The translations under genes were made by a program, and so were the position numbers. This document shows positions 12,101 to 27,100 of a stretch of DNA of 64,000 bases, one piece after another. Below the pieces are notes generated by a model. The model saw nothing but the letters and a program-made list of their open reading frames with translations, did no database searches and was not told the DNA's origin. Source of the stretch: Carposina sasakii (lineage: Eukaryota; Arthropoda; Insecta; Lepidoptera; Carposinidae); NCBI GenBank assembly GCA_014607495.2, contig CP053157.1, positions 124,001 through 188,000 on the forward strand. The letters run 5' to 3'. Each line of letters opens with the position of its first letter. Within the stretch, counting starts at the first letter, position 1.

Positions 12101-15100
12101 CTTCCCAACTGTTACGGCACGATGAAACAATTGCTTGGCATTTGTTTGTGATTTGATCCCTGATACAGAGGCTTTCATCTGACTTAAAATGAAAAATCGG
12201 TTTTCTTGTATGACAAAGTTTCGTTGATACTTCATATTGCAGGCACTGTTGTACATCTTTGTCCACTATAGTCAAGTATGTATCTTTACGGAGGTTGATT
12301 GCTACGTAATCCGATACTGGTACAATTCTCATTGTTTTAGTTCCGATTTGTTGTGGGATAGTTATAATCTTGTACAAGTCGAAACTTTCTCTGCTGATAA
12401 GCGGTATTTTGATTTCAAAAATCAAATACTCTTCCGTTACTCTGGCTTTCACTTTCAGCAAATGATAAATCTTTGCTATTTCAGTTTGTATATTATTGAT
12501 GGGCAATGATAAGTCTTGTGATAACTGGCCCGAGATGATGCTTAGTTCATTGCGGAGCTGTTCAGGGGACAGTAAGTGAATGTTAAACATACCATGATGG
12601 ATATCTGTTATGGTGTCCAATAGTGTATCTTGGATTGATTTTAGCTTGATAAGCATATTGTTGGCGATGATAGTTGATAGAGAAAGTTCATTCATGATTT
12701 CGGATTGTTGAATTTCCTTGTTTAGCGTATTGCTGATCTTTGATAAATTGTTTAGGTGTTGATTGATGATCTTATGCTGTTTGTTGATTGTCAATTCAGT
12801 TCGTTTCAGTAAGTTGTATTCTGCTTCAGTCACCGAAGTTTGATTCTTCCACAGTAGAGCCAAATGGTTTTGATTTCTCTTGATATTATTGATATCTTTT
12901 GTGTATTGGTCGGAAAAACGTTGATCAAGGACGCCGAAAAGACTATTAGCAATATAGCCTACTCCGTCGACGAGACCGCGGCGCTTCCGCATGTGAGTAT
13001 CGAAGCGCTGAGTCAGTAGCACATTGTTATGGTATTGTAACTCGCTATGTTCGTGATGTAGTTGTGATAATATAATGTCGCATAGAGACTTATTTTCCAG
13101 TTTGGCGCATGTATTGCTGATTTGCTCTAAATACTGTTCGAAGGTTTCGAATCCGTCCCAATAGGGATGCATGTCATAGTAGACTACAAGTGTCCATTCA
13201 TCTCGTATAACTTGCATGTTAGATACTCGATCCAAATAAAGTGATTTGCTTAATTTCGTAATGTTGTAGAAGCATTGAATAGGTGAAAGTATGATCATAA
13301 CAAAAATAATGATAAACCATATGATGCAAAGTTCGATTTCTTCCTCGAACCTTTTTTGTTCTCTGATACTTTATTCAGACTTGATTGCTGTGGTTTTTGA
13401 TCATTTTTGTCCTCGTATTTGTTTGCTTGATCGGGTGTTGTTATAGCTCTATGTGCTGATATTAGTGATGTGTCAGTAGTCAGTAATGACAATTTGACGA
13501 CGGGGCGTTTTATAATTCCGCTTTTGGTTCTCAGTGTTACGACTCGAACCAGACCGTCGGCTCCTGGGTGCAATTCGGCAACTCTTCCTAATGCCCACTT
13601 CCCAGATGGTAGATTAGGTTCATGTATGATGACAATATCGTTGATTTTGAGGTTTGCTTGTTGACGCTTCCATTTATTCCGAACAGACAGTTGGCTCAGA
13701 TACTCTGATTGCCATCGCCTCCAAAGATCTTGATGTATCTTTTGTATTCTGTACCACCTTGTTCGCTCGTCATGTCGGTATCCAATATGGTAAGAATAGG
13801 ACCACTGTTGAGGAAGTGAGATGGTGTTAGGTATTCTAAGTCATCAGCATCTTCTGATACAGCGCAAAGAGGTCGGCTATTCATACATGCTTCATTTGTG
13901 TTAATATTGTGTAAAACTCTTCATAGGTGAGTTTCTGTTCACCAATGACACGTCGTAAATGATATTTAAGCCCTTTTACTTGAGCTTCCCACTCTCCCCC
14001 TGCATGAGGCCAAGCTGGGCAGTTAAAATGCCATTGAATAGACATTTCATTTATTTCTGCGAGGAGGTCATCGTTAAATGTTTGCTGTATTTCTGCTAGT
14101 TCTTGCTGGAGTACCTTGTTGCCACCAACAAAATTTGTTCCATTGTCACTGTACATGTGACTGGGCTTTCCACGACGAGACGACATCCTTTTCAATGCTG
14201 CTATGAATGCTGATGTGCTCATGTCTGATACGAGCTCAAAATGCACGGCTTTAGTTGCCATGCAGACAAACACGGCTATATATCCTTTGCTTGTTTTCAC
14301 TCCTCGGCCTTTGTGAGTTTGATGTCAACGAATCCTGTGAAATCCACGCCAGTGTGTAAGAAGGGTCGTGAGGGTTGATTCTTGCTTCGGGTAAATCTCC
14401 CATAAGCTGCTCCAATCTTTTTGCTTTAATTTTTCTGCATGTTACACAAGTTCGTAGCTGCTGTTTTACTGCTCTATTACCGCCGATTATCCAGAATTCG
14501 TCACGTGTTTTCGATAATGTAAGTCGAGCGCCACCGTGCATCATAGTGTGATGCGCGTGGACGATAATGAGTTCTGTTAAGCGATGTTTGTGCGGAATAA
14601 TGTACGGATGCTTTCTATTGATGCTGATGTTAGCGTGTTTAAGTCTGCCGCCAACTCTCAATAAACCTTGCTCGTCTAGAAATGGATTGAGTTCCAGAAT
14701 TTTGCTGTTCTTATGTATATGCTTGTTTGATTTTAGGCAGTCGATTTCTTCTTTAAATTCACAATTTTGTACATATTGAATAATCTTAACCTTTGCTCGA
14801 TTTAATTCCGTTACAGTCAAGTAAGCGGTTTGTTCCCTATTACGTGTTATTGTACGTAATAGCCAGGCTAGTACTCGCACGGCTCGCGTCATAGTGCTGA
14901 ATTTGCATATTATATATTGTATTACGTCTTCACAGTTATGACGTGTGGTGACGTTGGTGTGTTTTATTATTCGGATTTCTTTATCTGTCGTATAGACTGG
15001 GCGATCCACATCTTGTTCTTCATTAAATGATAAAAGGAACGAGGGTCCATTCCACCATAAACCATGGTGTTTTAGTTGCTCTCCGGTAATTCCGCGGCTT

Positions 15101-18100
15101 GCACAGTCCGCCGGATTGTCAGACGACTTCACATATCGCCAATTTTTGGGCGGTATTATTTCTGTTATTTGCTTGACTCTGTTGGCGACAAACGGTTTCC
15201 ATCTTGCGCTGTCTCCTTGAAGCCATCCAAGGACAGCCGTTGAGTCTGTCCATCCAAAGACCTTGATTTGATGACCAGTCAGTGCTTGTTGTACTTTGTG
15301 CATTAGTTTTGATAATAGAAGCCCTCCAGACAGTTCGAGCCTAGGTAAAGTTAGATTTTTGTTTACGGGGACTATTCTTGATTTTGCTGCGACGAGTATG
15401 ATTTTGTCGTTTGCTTTACAATATACGACACAAGCATATGCTTTTAATGATGAATCTGAAAATCCATGAAGTTCGATATTGTCGTGCTCGTTCGTATGAT
15501 ACCATCTTGGTATTTGTAAATCGTTGATATGCTGGAGCTCTGATCGAAGGTTCTCCCATTCTTCTCTGATATTGCTGGAAGCTCGTCGTCCCATTGAATA
15601 TTACAATCCCAAGTCTTTTTGAATAGGAGCTTAAACTTGGTAGTGAGAGGCGAGTACCATCCCAGTGGGTCGAATATTTTTGATATTTCTGATAGTAGTA
15701 TTCTCTTTGTACTCTTGTGCGGCGCTGTTGTGATATCGCATTTCATTTGAAATGTAAAATGATCTTTATTAGGATTCCATTTAAGTCCGAGTGTTTTTGT
15801 TGTTGATTCTACATGCTTAAACGTAAAATCAGGCTGAATATCTTCTGCTTTGCTTACATCTTCTAGAAGTTCAGACCTGTTTGATGACCATTTTCGCAAG
15901 TTAAAGCCTCCTGACTGTAATAATTGAATCAAATCTGATTGTAGTTGTTTTGCGGACTCTATGGTAAAACTGCCGCTAACGAGGTCGTCCATATAAAACT
16001 CCTGCTGTAATGCTTTTGCTGCGCGGCTTGAAGGGTACTTGTGACCTTCATCAATTGATAATTGTTTCAAAGTCATCATTGCGAGAAACGGGGCACTTCT
16101 TGTTCCATATGTAATTGTGGTTAATTTGTACTCTTGCAGAGGTTTATTCGATGACGTACGCCATATGATTTTCTGATATTTTTGTTGTTCAGGATTGATT
16201 AATATTTGTCTAAACATCTTGCAAATATCGGCAACATACACATACTGATATTGTCTCCAACGCATGATAAGGCTCATGAGGTCTTGCTGTAAATTTGGTC
16301 CACAGCTCATAAGGTCATTTAAGCTGTAGCCCGTTGATTTTTGCTGTGGCGTTGAATACTACACGAAGAGCTGATGTCGTAGATTCTGCTCGTTCAACGG
16401 CATGGTGAGGAAAATAGCAACTTAATTTTTCGTTACTAGTACACTGCACCATATGATTTAATGATTGATATTCATTCATGAATGATTTGTATGCTTCAGC
16501 TAAGTTAGGCCGTCTGATAAACTTGTTTTCGAGTTGACGAAATTGTGCTATAGCCATTGATTTTGATGTTCCTAGTTGTTCTTCAAAATTCGGCTTGAAT
16601 GGCATGCTGACGATGTATCGGCCTTCCTTATTACGTGTCGTTGTTTTTTGATAATATTCCAAGCAGTCGAGATCTTCCTGCGACATGTTCGTGGGTTCTG
16701 ATATATCTTCTACCGACCAGAATTTATGCATGTCTTCTACATTGTTGAGAACTACATTACATTGAAGTGTCTGTACATTCCCAACCAGAATCCAGCCTAA
16801 GCGAGTTTGCTGTGCTATGGGTTGATTTGTATTGTGTCGAGTTATGCCTTCTTGAATAATATTCGAGTAAATGTCGGCTCCTAGTAAGATATCCACTTGG
16901 CGGCTGATGTAAAATTTGGGGTCGGCCAAATCAATGCTGTCTATAAAGTCCCATGATGGTTTCTTGAAAGATTTGTTTGGTAAATTGTTTATAAGATTCC
17001 GCATAATATATACATCTGTGTTGAAAGTGTAGTGGCTGTTCAATGCGGTACATGATATGTTTATTATCCCCTTACAATGTTTTTCTTTAGCGCCTACGCC
17101 AAATATGACACCCTTGCATCGTTTCCGAGGTAGTCTCAAAATTTGTGCTGCTTTTTCGCTGATGAGTGATGTTTGTGAACCCGCATCAATTAAGGCCCGT
17201 AAGGTCACCTGTGATTGGTCCGCTGTTCTGACCTTAATCAATGCCGTTGCTAACAATATCTCAGATAAGTCTTCCTGAGACACGTGGTTGCTGTTGATAT
17301 GTTTTTTATTCTCGGCCGAGACCTTCTTGTTCCCCGAAGCCAAGGACAGACCTTGGGTCGGTCCGTAGGTATCGTGAAGCAATGTATTGTGGTTTCCATT
17401 ACAAACGCGGCATCGTTTTAGTGAGTGACATTCTTTACCTTTGTGATCGTATAAACAATTCCTGCATATATTGTGTTTCGCAATTATTTCCCGCTTGCCG
17501 TCCGGCTGTAACTCGAGAAACGCCTTGCAAGCAAATAGTTTGTGGTCATTCGTACAATATGTACATTTGTAGTTATCATTATAATTATTAGATGACCTAT
17601 TAAATGAATGATTTTGATATGATTTCAAATTCATATTTTGATTAGTGCTGAATGCTTTGTATGAAGTTGTCTTCTTGCTTCCTGAAGGTTCATACTTTGG
17701 CTGATAGTGCTGATATGATTTTGAAGTATCTGGTTTTCGACGGGATGATTCTAATGACGTAAATTTATCTCCAGAAACAGTAAAAAAATCGCTGAGTAGA
17801 GGTAATTCACGTGGCGTTTTCAAAGACACTATGTAGTCGTTGTGCGTCTCCGTATCGAGTTTTGGGAAAGTAGATGTACTAGGATTGGGTCCCATGATGT
17901 TACATCCACACCTAGGTTCCTTATGGCGTGTAGACATTCATTTGTCGTGTCGTGGATTTTCTTGATGGATGCTGTAGAATGTTGCTGAGTGTTGGGCAGG
18001 CTCAATAGCGCGTTAAGATGAGATGTAAATATCATATTTTTATTATTATATCTGTGGTTCAGAATATCCCAGCACGTTTGATAGTTGTCCGAATGATAAG

Positions 18101-21100
18101 TAGGTGTTGAATTAGTTTTTCCGCTTCTCCTTTGACCTTACTTTTCAGGAACTGCATTTTCTGAGCGTTAGGTAGAGAAGGATTAGCGTGAATTGCTTCG
18201 ATAAATAGGTCTTTGAAGGACGTCCAATGCTGATAGCTACCACTAAAGATCGGTATCTCCATCTTAGGAGTGGACTTTTCCCTATGTGATACAGACCACA
18301 TTTTTGTGTTGATGTCTTTCTTGATTTGGTTAAATTGCATTTCATATGTGTTATAATTCATTTCGTATGCAATGTTCCTTGTTTCTAGGATGCTATCAAT
18401 TTCCCAGTGAAGAGTATCTATTGCCGTCCACCGTGCTTGCAGACTCTTAAGGGCGTCTTCAAACTCCCATTTTTCGTTGATAGTTTCTAAAGAAATGTTT
18501 GATAAAGTACGGACAAATGCTCTGAAATTGCTTGTTTGCTTACGTAACATCTCATCTGACTTGCTGAGAGATCCCCGTGATATTGATTCTGATGGATTGA
18601 CAGTGTCTTCCTGGCGGTCAGTTCCCCGTGGCAATATTGAAGGGTCTACCGACGGGGTTCCGGATAACATATTTCATGATCCTGGATCTGGCCTCGAGGG
18701 CCTGGTTGGGGTGAAAGCCCCTTGCTGGTCGTTGATGGTATGTTATAGATAATGCTGGTTTAGTTTCCGTTTTCATAAAAGAGCTAACATATTGCTTGGT
18801 AGTTAGGTAAAATTGTTTAGTCACGTCATATTGGTTACCTGAGAAGTAGGGATGATCCTCACCTTCTTCATGAATCTTCTCGAGCTTTTCATGATTTGCT
18901 TCAAAATCAGTCCAATATTGGTCGAGAATCTTCAATTTTCTTGGGATTCTATCAGAGGTCTTGCGGTCTGCTCCGTCTTTTTTGAAATTATCAAGAAACC
19001 TCTTCATAGCTTCCATAAGGTCGAACTGTGTAGCAATTAGTTCTTCCATTTTGATAGATACTTCTACTTCTTCTGCTGAATGATAGTGATAATATGCTGT
19101 TATGCTGTATGATGCTGTTGCTCGGTGCTGATGATTGCTGTTGCTGCTGCTGGTATAGCTTGATGCAGTGTTTCTTGCACGGTATGTGCGCCTTCTCAAT
19201 CCGGTCGGGGAGGTCCGCTTGTGGAAGGCCGACCGAACCGATTCGCTACCGCACAAAATTCACTACACCAAATCGATGCTCGAAGGACCAAATTGATGTA
19301 CGGTTCACGTACACCAAGTGTATAGATTGTTTCTATTCTTGCTTGATGATATTATTAATAACAACACTCTGAGATGGTTAAATGAACAGTTTATTGTCAC
19401 CGTATAAAAGTAACCTCAAAGCACGATAAATTATGAATGATAGTGATAGTGAGGACACGCGTAGTATGCGCACGATGTAAACGTGTACTAATTAGTTTAC
19501 GCGATCTAAGGCATTTCCGCTGAGATCGCAATGTGCGGTGTATGGACCGTACAAATAGCTTTTCAAACTCATCTACATCAAAAGCGACCCTCGTATTACG
19601 TATCTAGCAAAATCAATGCGACATTTAATTTTGCATTATGTTTTTACGATATCAGTGATGTGTTTAATTCTGAATTTCACTGAAGTTGTCTGGGCCTAAC
19701 TCGGCCGCGTAAATGAGCTACTGTGACTGTTCACATCATGTCTTACTATACAAGGACCTTGTAATTCCTTTGCCAAGCGTGCTGATAGTGCGTCCCTTGC
19801 AGGGCACCACGTCGCTGGGCGAGCCGCTGCAGACGCAGGAGCTCGGCTACACGCAGGTGCCTCCGCAGGTCTTCAACGACTACATCCAGGGCCTGCGCAC
19901 CTCCACCTTCAGGTTGGTGGATTAGGTTGTTGAGCTCTGTTTGAATATTATGTTTACTTTTAGCTGTTACATACCTAATGTGGAATATTATTGTAAACAA
20001 TGTTAGATTAGCTGTGTCATGCCCACCCCCTCCGTCTATCTTTTCGGGGCAGATACCTTGCGGGCAATGCGTTTTGTACGAGCTTCACATCGAATACTGT
20101 GTTTGCTATGGTTAATCTCTAACGTGTAGTAAAAAGCCGTTCCAGAGGCTGTGTAACTGTTAACTCTTGACAAAGTAATACATAAGTATTTGATGGTGGT
20201 TTCAGGGGCGACGCGTACCATCTGCTGCACCACAACTGCAACCACTTCAGCGAGGAGCTGGCGCAGTTCCTGTGTGCGGCGCACATTCCCAAACACATCC
20301 TGCAGCAACCCGCGCGGGACCTGCCTCCCGCGCTGCGGGCCGCGCTGCTGGCGCTGCTGGGCGGCGTACGGGGCGCGCCACAGGTACCGCCTCCCGCGCT
20401 CGGGACCTGCCTCCCGCGCTGCGGGCCGCGCTGCTGGCGCTGCTGGGCGGCGTACGGGGCGCGCCACAGGTACCGCCTCCCGCGCTCGGGACCTGCCTCC
20501 CGCGCGCGCGCGGCCGCGCTGCTGCGCTGCTGGGCGGCGTACGGGGCGCGCCACAGGTACCGCCTCCCGCGCTCGGGACCTGCCTCCCGCGCTGCGGGCC
20601 GCGCTGCTGGCGCTGCTGGGCGGCGTACGGGGCGCGCCACAGGTACCGCATCCCGCGCTCGGGACCTGCCTCCCGCGCTGCGGGCCGCGCTGCTGGCGCT
20701 GCTGGGCGGCGTACGGGGCGCGCCACAGGTACCGCCTCCCGCGCTCGGGACCTGCCTCCCGCGCTGCGGGCCGCGCTGCTGGCGCTGCTGGGCGGCGTAC
20801 GGGGCGCGCCACAGGTACCGCCTCCCGCCCGCGCTCCCGCGCTCGGACCTGCCTCCCGCGCTGCGGGCCCGCGCTGCTGGCGCTGCTGGGCGGCGTACGG
20901 GGCGCGCCACAGGTACCGCCTCCCGCGCTCGGGACCTGCCTCCCGCGCTGCGGGCCGCGCTGCTGGCGCTGCTGGGGCGGCGTACGGGGCGCTCCACAGG
21001 TACCGCCTCCCGCGCTCGGGACCTGCCTCCCGCCTGCGGGCCGCGCCTCCCTGGGCGCTGCGGGGCGCGCCACGGTACCGCCTCCCGCGCTCGGGACCTG

Positions 21101-24100
21101 CCTCCCGCGCTGCGGGCCGCGCTGCTGGCGCTGCTGGGCGGCGTACGGGGCGCGCCACAGGTACCGCCTCCCGCGCTCGGGACCTGCCTCCCGCGCTGCG
21201 GGCCGCGCTGCTGGCGCTGCTGGGCGGCGTACGGGGCGCGCCACAGGTACCGCCTCCCGCGCTCGGGACCTGCCTCCCGCCTCCCGCGCTCCCGCGCTCG
21301 GCCGCGCTGCTGGCGCTGCTGGGCGGCGTACGGGGCGCGCCACAGGTACCGCCTCCCGCGCTCGGGACCTGCCTCCCGCGCTGCGGGCCGCGCTTCTGGC
21401 GCTGCTGGGCGGCGTACGGGGCGCTCCACAGGTACCGCCTCCTCCCGCGCTCGGGACCTGCTCCCGCCTGCGGGCCGCGCTGCTCCCTGGGCGCTACGGG
21501 GCGCGCCACGGTACCGCCTCCCGCGCTCGGGACCTGCCTCCCGCGCTGCGGGCGGGCTGGCGCGCTGGGCGGGACGGGGCCTGCCTCCCGCGCTGCGGGC
21601 CGCGCTCGGGACCTGCCTCCCGCGCTGCGGGCCGCGCTGCTGGCGCTGCTGGGCGGCGTGCGGGGCGCGGGCGCGCGCACGAACTACAGGCCTCCCGCGC
21701 GCGTTGTGTTACCAGATGAAAAAGTCAAAAGACCGGAGAAAAGGCCTGATTTCCATGAAAAAATCCTTAGATTTTATACAATTTAAAAATTTTCTCTCAA
21801 AAACGTATTACATACTAGTGGACGCCCGCGACTCCGTCCGCGTGGACTACAGGAAAAAACAAAATATCGAAATTATCCGGGATAAAAACATTTTCCCGGG
21901 ATAAAAAGTAGCCTATATGTTAAGTGGGACCTTTTACAATATATTCCTGAAAACTGCATCGAAATCGGTTCAGCCGTTTCTGAGATTAGCGTGCACAAAC
22001 GCACAGACAAACAGACGAAACGACAAACAGACAAAAATTCCAAAAATCATTGTTTTGGGTACTATTGCGTTGATAAAGGTATTCTGTAATATTTTTTCTT
22101 ATATATCTTCCATGTACAGACAGCGAACCGTTACATTTTATTAATAAATAAAATATATGTATAAATTATCGTTTTATACACTGCGGATCTAGCTCACGCG
22201 TTGCAACTTGCATATCGCACTGAAAGCGGCGGGGCGGGTTGTTACCAAAAGATTATTTTTAGTTTGTTTCACTTGGATAAATAAGTATAGGTAAAAACTG
22301 TTCAGTTGTTACCAAAAGAAGGTTATTGTTAGTTGGTTTAACTTTTAATTAAAGAGATCTTTAAAAATCCTGAGATATCACGAGATTTGCAAAAATCCGG
22401 CCGCAATCCTGAGAAAAGTCGAAAAATCCTGAAATCTCAGGACAAATCCTGAGATATGGTGACCCTACGCGCGCGGGACCTGCCTCCCGCAACTTCGAAT
22501 AACCTATAACTGACGAGGAGTTGGCAATAACAGATTATAATACCTGTTTAAAAGGACTAGGCAACATTTCACGTTTCATTCTACGAGTATACTGGTCCAT
22601 ATGTTTCTGTCCGAATACCGGCGCCCTTTTCGCGTGGGACTAACCAGACTGCAATAGCCAGTAAGAACTGTATGTAATATGCACACTTATGCCCTGATTA
22701 GTCATAGTGTACGTGACTATAGTATCTACTAGCAGTACCCTCGTATTTCCGCAGTCCGGGGCGCGCGCTGACTCTCCTGACTTCATCACGCTCAACGACC
22801 AGATCGAGGAGGCCAGGTTAGTTTAACATCCCTTTGGGTAACTAGTAACAGTCCTTTATGTAACTTGTAACAGTTTCAGTGAAACGCTAAAGACATTTTC
22901 TTCTCTGACTATCACAATGAATTTAGATATACTTGGATTCCAAACTCCACATGTCTACTTGAAGCCAATGCAGTAGCGTCGTTGGTTTCATGCGGCTATC
23001 AGATGTCTTTTGCGCACTCCCTCAACGTCAGCCTTCTTCCCCACGCGAACCTAAATATACAGCTGCAAAGAACGAACGCGTCTAGAGTGCATTTCACCAA
23101 ATAGTTCCTTTGAATAGTAGCGCTAGTTGCTATGTGCATGACTACATATTTGTGTTGCTGCATACAAAAAATATTCGTTCCGAAATCAGGCATTGAAACA
23201 GACTCAACAGTGCCTATCGCGATATTGGACGTGGGTTTGTTTAACTAGGGTTTGGACAAAAAAGTAGTCCGAACCCTAGTTAAACAATGGTTTGCTTCGG
23301 CTGAACTAAAATTAATAGTATTGGGAGAAGAGTATAGTAATAATTGTTACCCTACTTGCCTGTCATGCCCGGCCCGTAACCAATCATGGCAATTATGATT
23401 GTGTGCTTTCCTAATAATTATATAGGCAGTTAACTACAGTGGGTTAAGCACGAACCTTTTTACGCGGCTTAACGCTAGCGACTCGCTAGCAAAATATATG
23501 GGAAATGACAGTTTGACGATAACGTTACGGACTATCGAGAGGTCCGTGCTTACCCCTCAGTTGTACCATATATTGCGCTATTTAGGTGAGTATAGCACTT
23601 CTAAACAACATAGTCAAGTTACTAAAGACTGTGACAGTCATATGGGCGTACATGTGTAAGCGTGTCTCCTGGATCCAAATCGGCATACTGCCTAACTGCA
23701 TACAAATAAATAATGTTAGTTTCCAAACCATGCACGGGAGTTATTCTATGAAACTGACCCTAGAAATCAGCCTCACCCCCCCCTGCAGCAGCGCGCCCCC
23801 GCCCCTCTCCCCCGACGCCGCCGCGCTGCTGTCCGCAGCGGAAGCCGCACTGCGTGCGCTGGCGCGCCGACCTCCGCCCCCCGGCCGGGGCGGGCCCAGC
23901 GACCACGCCCCCTTCTGACATTACACGTATTCCCATTAAATTTATGTACTCTACATGTTGTTTCCTTGTAGCTTGTTGCTTTTTGGGCATGAAATGGGAT
24001 TATGACTTTCGAGGATTAACCCAATCGGTGATGGAAACTACGAAACTTTATGCAAGGTCTTTAGGAAGAAGAGACTCGATACAGAATTTGAGATAGGTTA

Positions 24101-27100
24101 CAGGAAAGGAAACTAAAAAAGGGTTTTCAAAAATCAATATTGTACTGCAACCGTCAAAGTAGCCTACTTAGCGCAGTATGAACCAATTACTGGCTGACCC
24201 TGCCGTTTGCCACCCGCATAACAGCGACACTCTTTTCTACAAATGAACTTTTTTAAGACCCTCTCCTCTTTAACATGTACCACATTCGTATATACCTTTA
24301 GTATGCGTTTTTGTGCAGGCGCAGTATAACGGTATGTACTATGGTATGTGTGTCAGTAGTTTCTCCGATTGGTTTAATCATCTCATTTAAATTCAAACGC
24401 GAGAATAGATATTATGTTATAGCGGAATTAGCAGACAGAGATAGTGCCATTAGATTGTATACTAATTATGTTAAAAGAACTAACACTAAGTCAAGTTAAC
24501 AGTTTCATTTCTTGTGAATATTGTACCTAGATTTTGTGGCTTTTTTTTTACAATTAGCTAGGCAAACATTTGACCGCCATCGTGCCTGATGTTAAGCAAG
24601 TTGCGGCCTAGGGTAGTACATGTTTGCCTAGAAAGTGCCTATTCACTTTAGATTTGAAGAGACCAATGTTGTAGTGCTCGGGAAATACATCGGCAGGAAA
24701 TGCATTCCACTCCTTAGCCGTTCGCATTACAAACGAGTTAGCATAACGTTTGGTGCGGATGGGTGGGATATCAACAACATAAGGGTGATACGCTAGTCTA
24801 CGTCTAGTATCCCGATGGTGAAAAGGGGCTGGTGGAACTGTTTTGTGAAGTTCCCACGCATACTCTCCAAAGTGTATCCTGTAAAACACTGACAAGGCAG
24901 CAATTTTACGGCGGTGGGTCAGGTCCTGGAGTTTCTAATTTGCTACGGTTTCATCTCCAATAAGTTGCATTGCCCGTTTTTCCACCGAGTCCAGTGCGGC
25001 TAGCTGATATTTAGCTGATCCATCCCAAGGGTGGCAGCAGTACTATTTACGTGACAACTTCTGTATTGGTACTGCTCAACGATTTTCAACTTGTGTTAAT
25101 GACTTTCAAGTCAATTAGTAATACACTACAGGCTTTATTAGTAATGTTGCCACTTTTTAAATATCCCATGAGTATTGGATAACGTTATTATGTTCAACAA
25201 TGTTACGTGTAACAAGGTAGGCTGCTATCCAGCCTTATCCTTAGATACGATTGTCCAAGTAAATCTTCTCGTAAATTTTACTAATAAGGTATATTATTAA
25301 CATAATCATACACGTAGAGTTGTCATGTAGTAGTACTCGAGATTTCGATGGTAGAATTTAGTAATATTTGTAGTTGCAGCTGTTTGGTTGTTAGTTGTTA
25401 CCATGAAGATGGTATAAAAGAGGAGGTGGGACTATGAACTGAGTCGTGTGGCAATCGTGAGGCCATGACGTCATAATAGGGGCGGAGCTGCAGCGCCAGT
25501 GTAACGCAGTAGCTGTAACCACACGCTTGTGCTCCGAAATGTAACCGTATTAAAATTACAAAGACACTAGCGCTTTTATCGGCGTACTTTTTTACTAAAA
25601 CGTAGTATAATATTGCCATCTAGTGATGAGTAATTGCACTAGTAAAATAATCTTGAACCATTTTGATAATGAGGAAGTAGTTTGACTAGGTGATTTCTGT
25701 GTAAATGGACAGGGCTACAGTGTTCAATGCTGGCACACTATTTTTGTATGAAAATATACTTAGCCGCTCCCACTCCTCTTTTATTTCTTCTCGATGGTTG
25801 TTACTGTCTTATAGCTCCATGTCGGTCAACTGACTGGCTCTGTAGTTGACTGATTGTTCTGTACTGTAGATGATTGCCTGTCCCGCACTGGTTGACTAAT
25901 TGACTATACACCAACTTTGTAGACACCGACTCACACTTTGGTAGAATTACTTGACTCACTGTATTGACTAACTGTGCCACATTGTAATTAAAGAATAAAG
26001 ATTCATCAAATTCCTTTTCTCTAATACTTTATCAATATACAGGGTGATTTTTGGTCGTCAACGTTCCCGAAAACTACGGAATAATCTCCTCATCATCACG
26101 ATCATTTTTCTCCATGGAAGCATACCTGGGAAGTGTCTGGTTTCCAAAATATTAGGGTCCAAAGTTGAGTAATTTAGTAGAATAGTTAGAGTAATAAAGT
26201 TGAGTAGAGTGCTTTTTTCTGCATAAATGCACATTGACGCGTGTAGCAAGATTTTTTCACGAGAAATAATTAATATCTGTCTACGAAAAAACTAACATAA
26301 ACACTGGACACTATAAATTTCGCCCGATCAAGTAGTTAATTTTTTTTTCAAAAAATATATTTTTTTAGGTTAGTCCACTCTGATCATATTATACTCCGTT
26401 ATGAGTGGAAACTAATCATGGTTGTGGGTACACTCTTATCACGATATCAGTTTCGCCTCAAATCAAATGAATGAAAAGTAGAATCCGATCGCGTGATCAG
26501 ATTCCACCGAGACAACGTATGTAATAATGTCCACTCTAAACACATTAACTTCAAAGTGTTATAAAAATATAAGAAATTTTATTTCATACACTACACTTTA
26601 CTATCTAGGAAGTAGACAATATCAGTAACAAATAAATTTTCTGGTGAAAATAATTTTCAATAAATTCTAATTTTTTATAACACTTAAGTTAACATGATCA
26701 GTTGGACATTATTATATACGTCGTCTCGATGGAATCTGATCACTCGATCGGATTCTACTTTTCATTCATTTAATTTGAGGCCAAACTGATATCGTGATCA
26801 GTTTTCACTCACAACGGATCATATGATAAGAGTGGACTAACACATTTTTTTTTATCTAATACTACATATAGTCAATCCTATTGTATATTATTTAAATAAG
26901 AAAAATGATGTCAGACTATGACCAAACCTCACCATAACAGCACTATTTGAGACGCTAAAATCAGAGACCACCATAACGTACCGCTACCGTAGTTGACTCC
27001 CTATAGTCGCACGACAGTCCGTGTCGCGCGACAGTCCCCGAGTGACGCGTGGTGTTGCAGACTGCAGTCGCAGCAGCTCGGGCAGCGCCGCAGCGACATC

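Larger units (their letters stand above)
11082..19553 (-). mobile_element. BEL/Pao LTR retrotransposon with envelope-like ORF
   Basis: An 8.5-kb provirus in reverse orientation. LTRs of 257 bp (11082-11338, 19297-19553) begin TGTACGG and end CCGTACA and are identical base for base as far as I can read. The 5-bp target duplication AATAG is at 11077-11081 and 19554-19558. Gene order on the minus strand is gag (DUF1759 type), CCHC zinc knuckles, aspartic protease, RT, RNase H, integrase, DUF5641, env-like: the order of BEL/Pao with env. The coding region is split over at least nine ORFs in different frames, so no full-length polyprotein can be read as assembled. Confidence 0.93.
23919..27060. 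other. Intron between alternative exon and exon 6
   Basis: Filled with transposon remnants: CR1/Jockey fragment (24608-25020), one arm of an inverted repeat pair (25402-25765), a truncated TA-flanked element (26040-26340) and a long-TIR MITE (26369-26841). No exon seen in the remainder. Confidence 0.6.

Noticed and set aside
20036..21786. Four overlapping ORFs of 430-510 codons on both strands
   Set aside because: They are the stop-free frames of the 86-bp GC-rich array; they overlap each other and show Arg/Ala/Pro/Gly repeats only. Only 20206-20383 is supported as coding.
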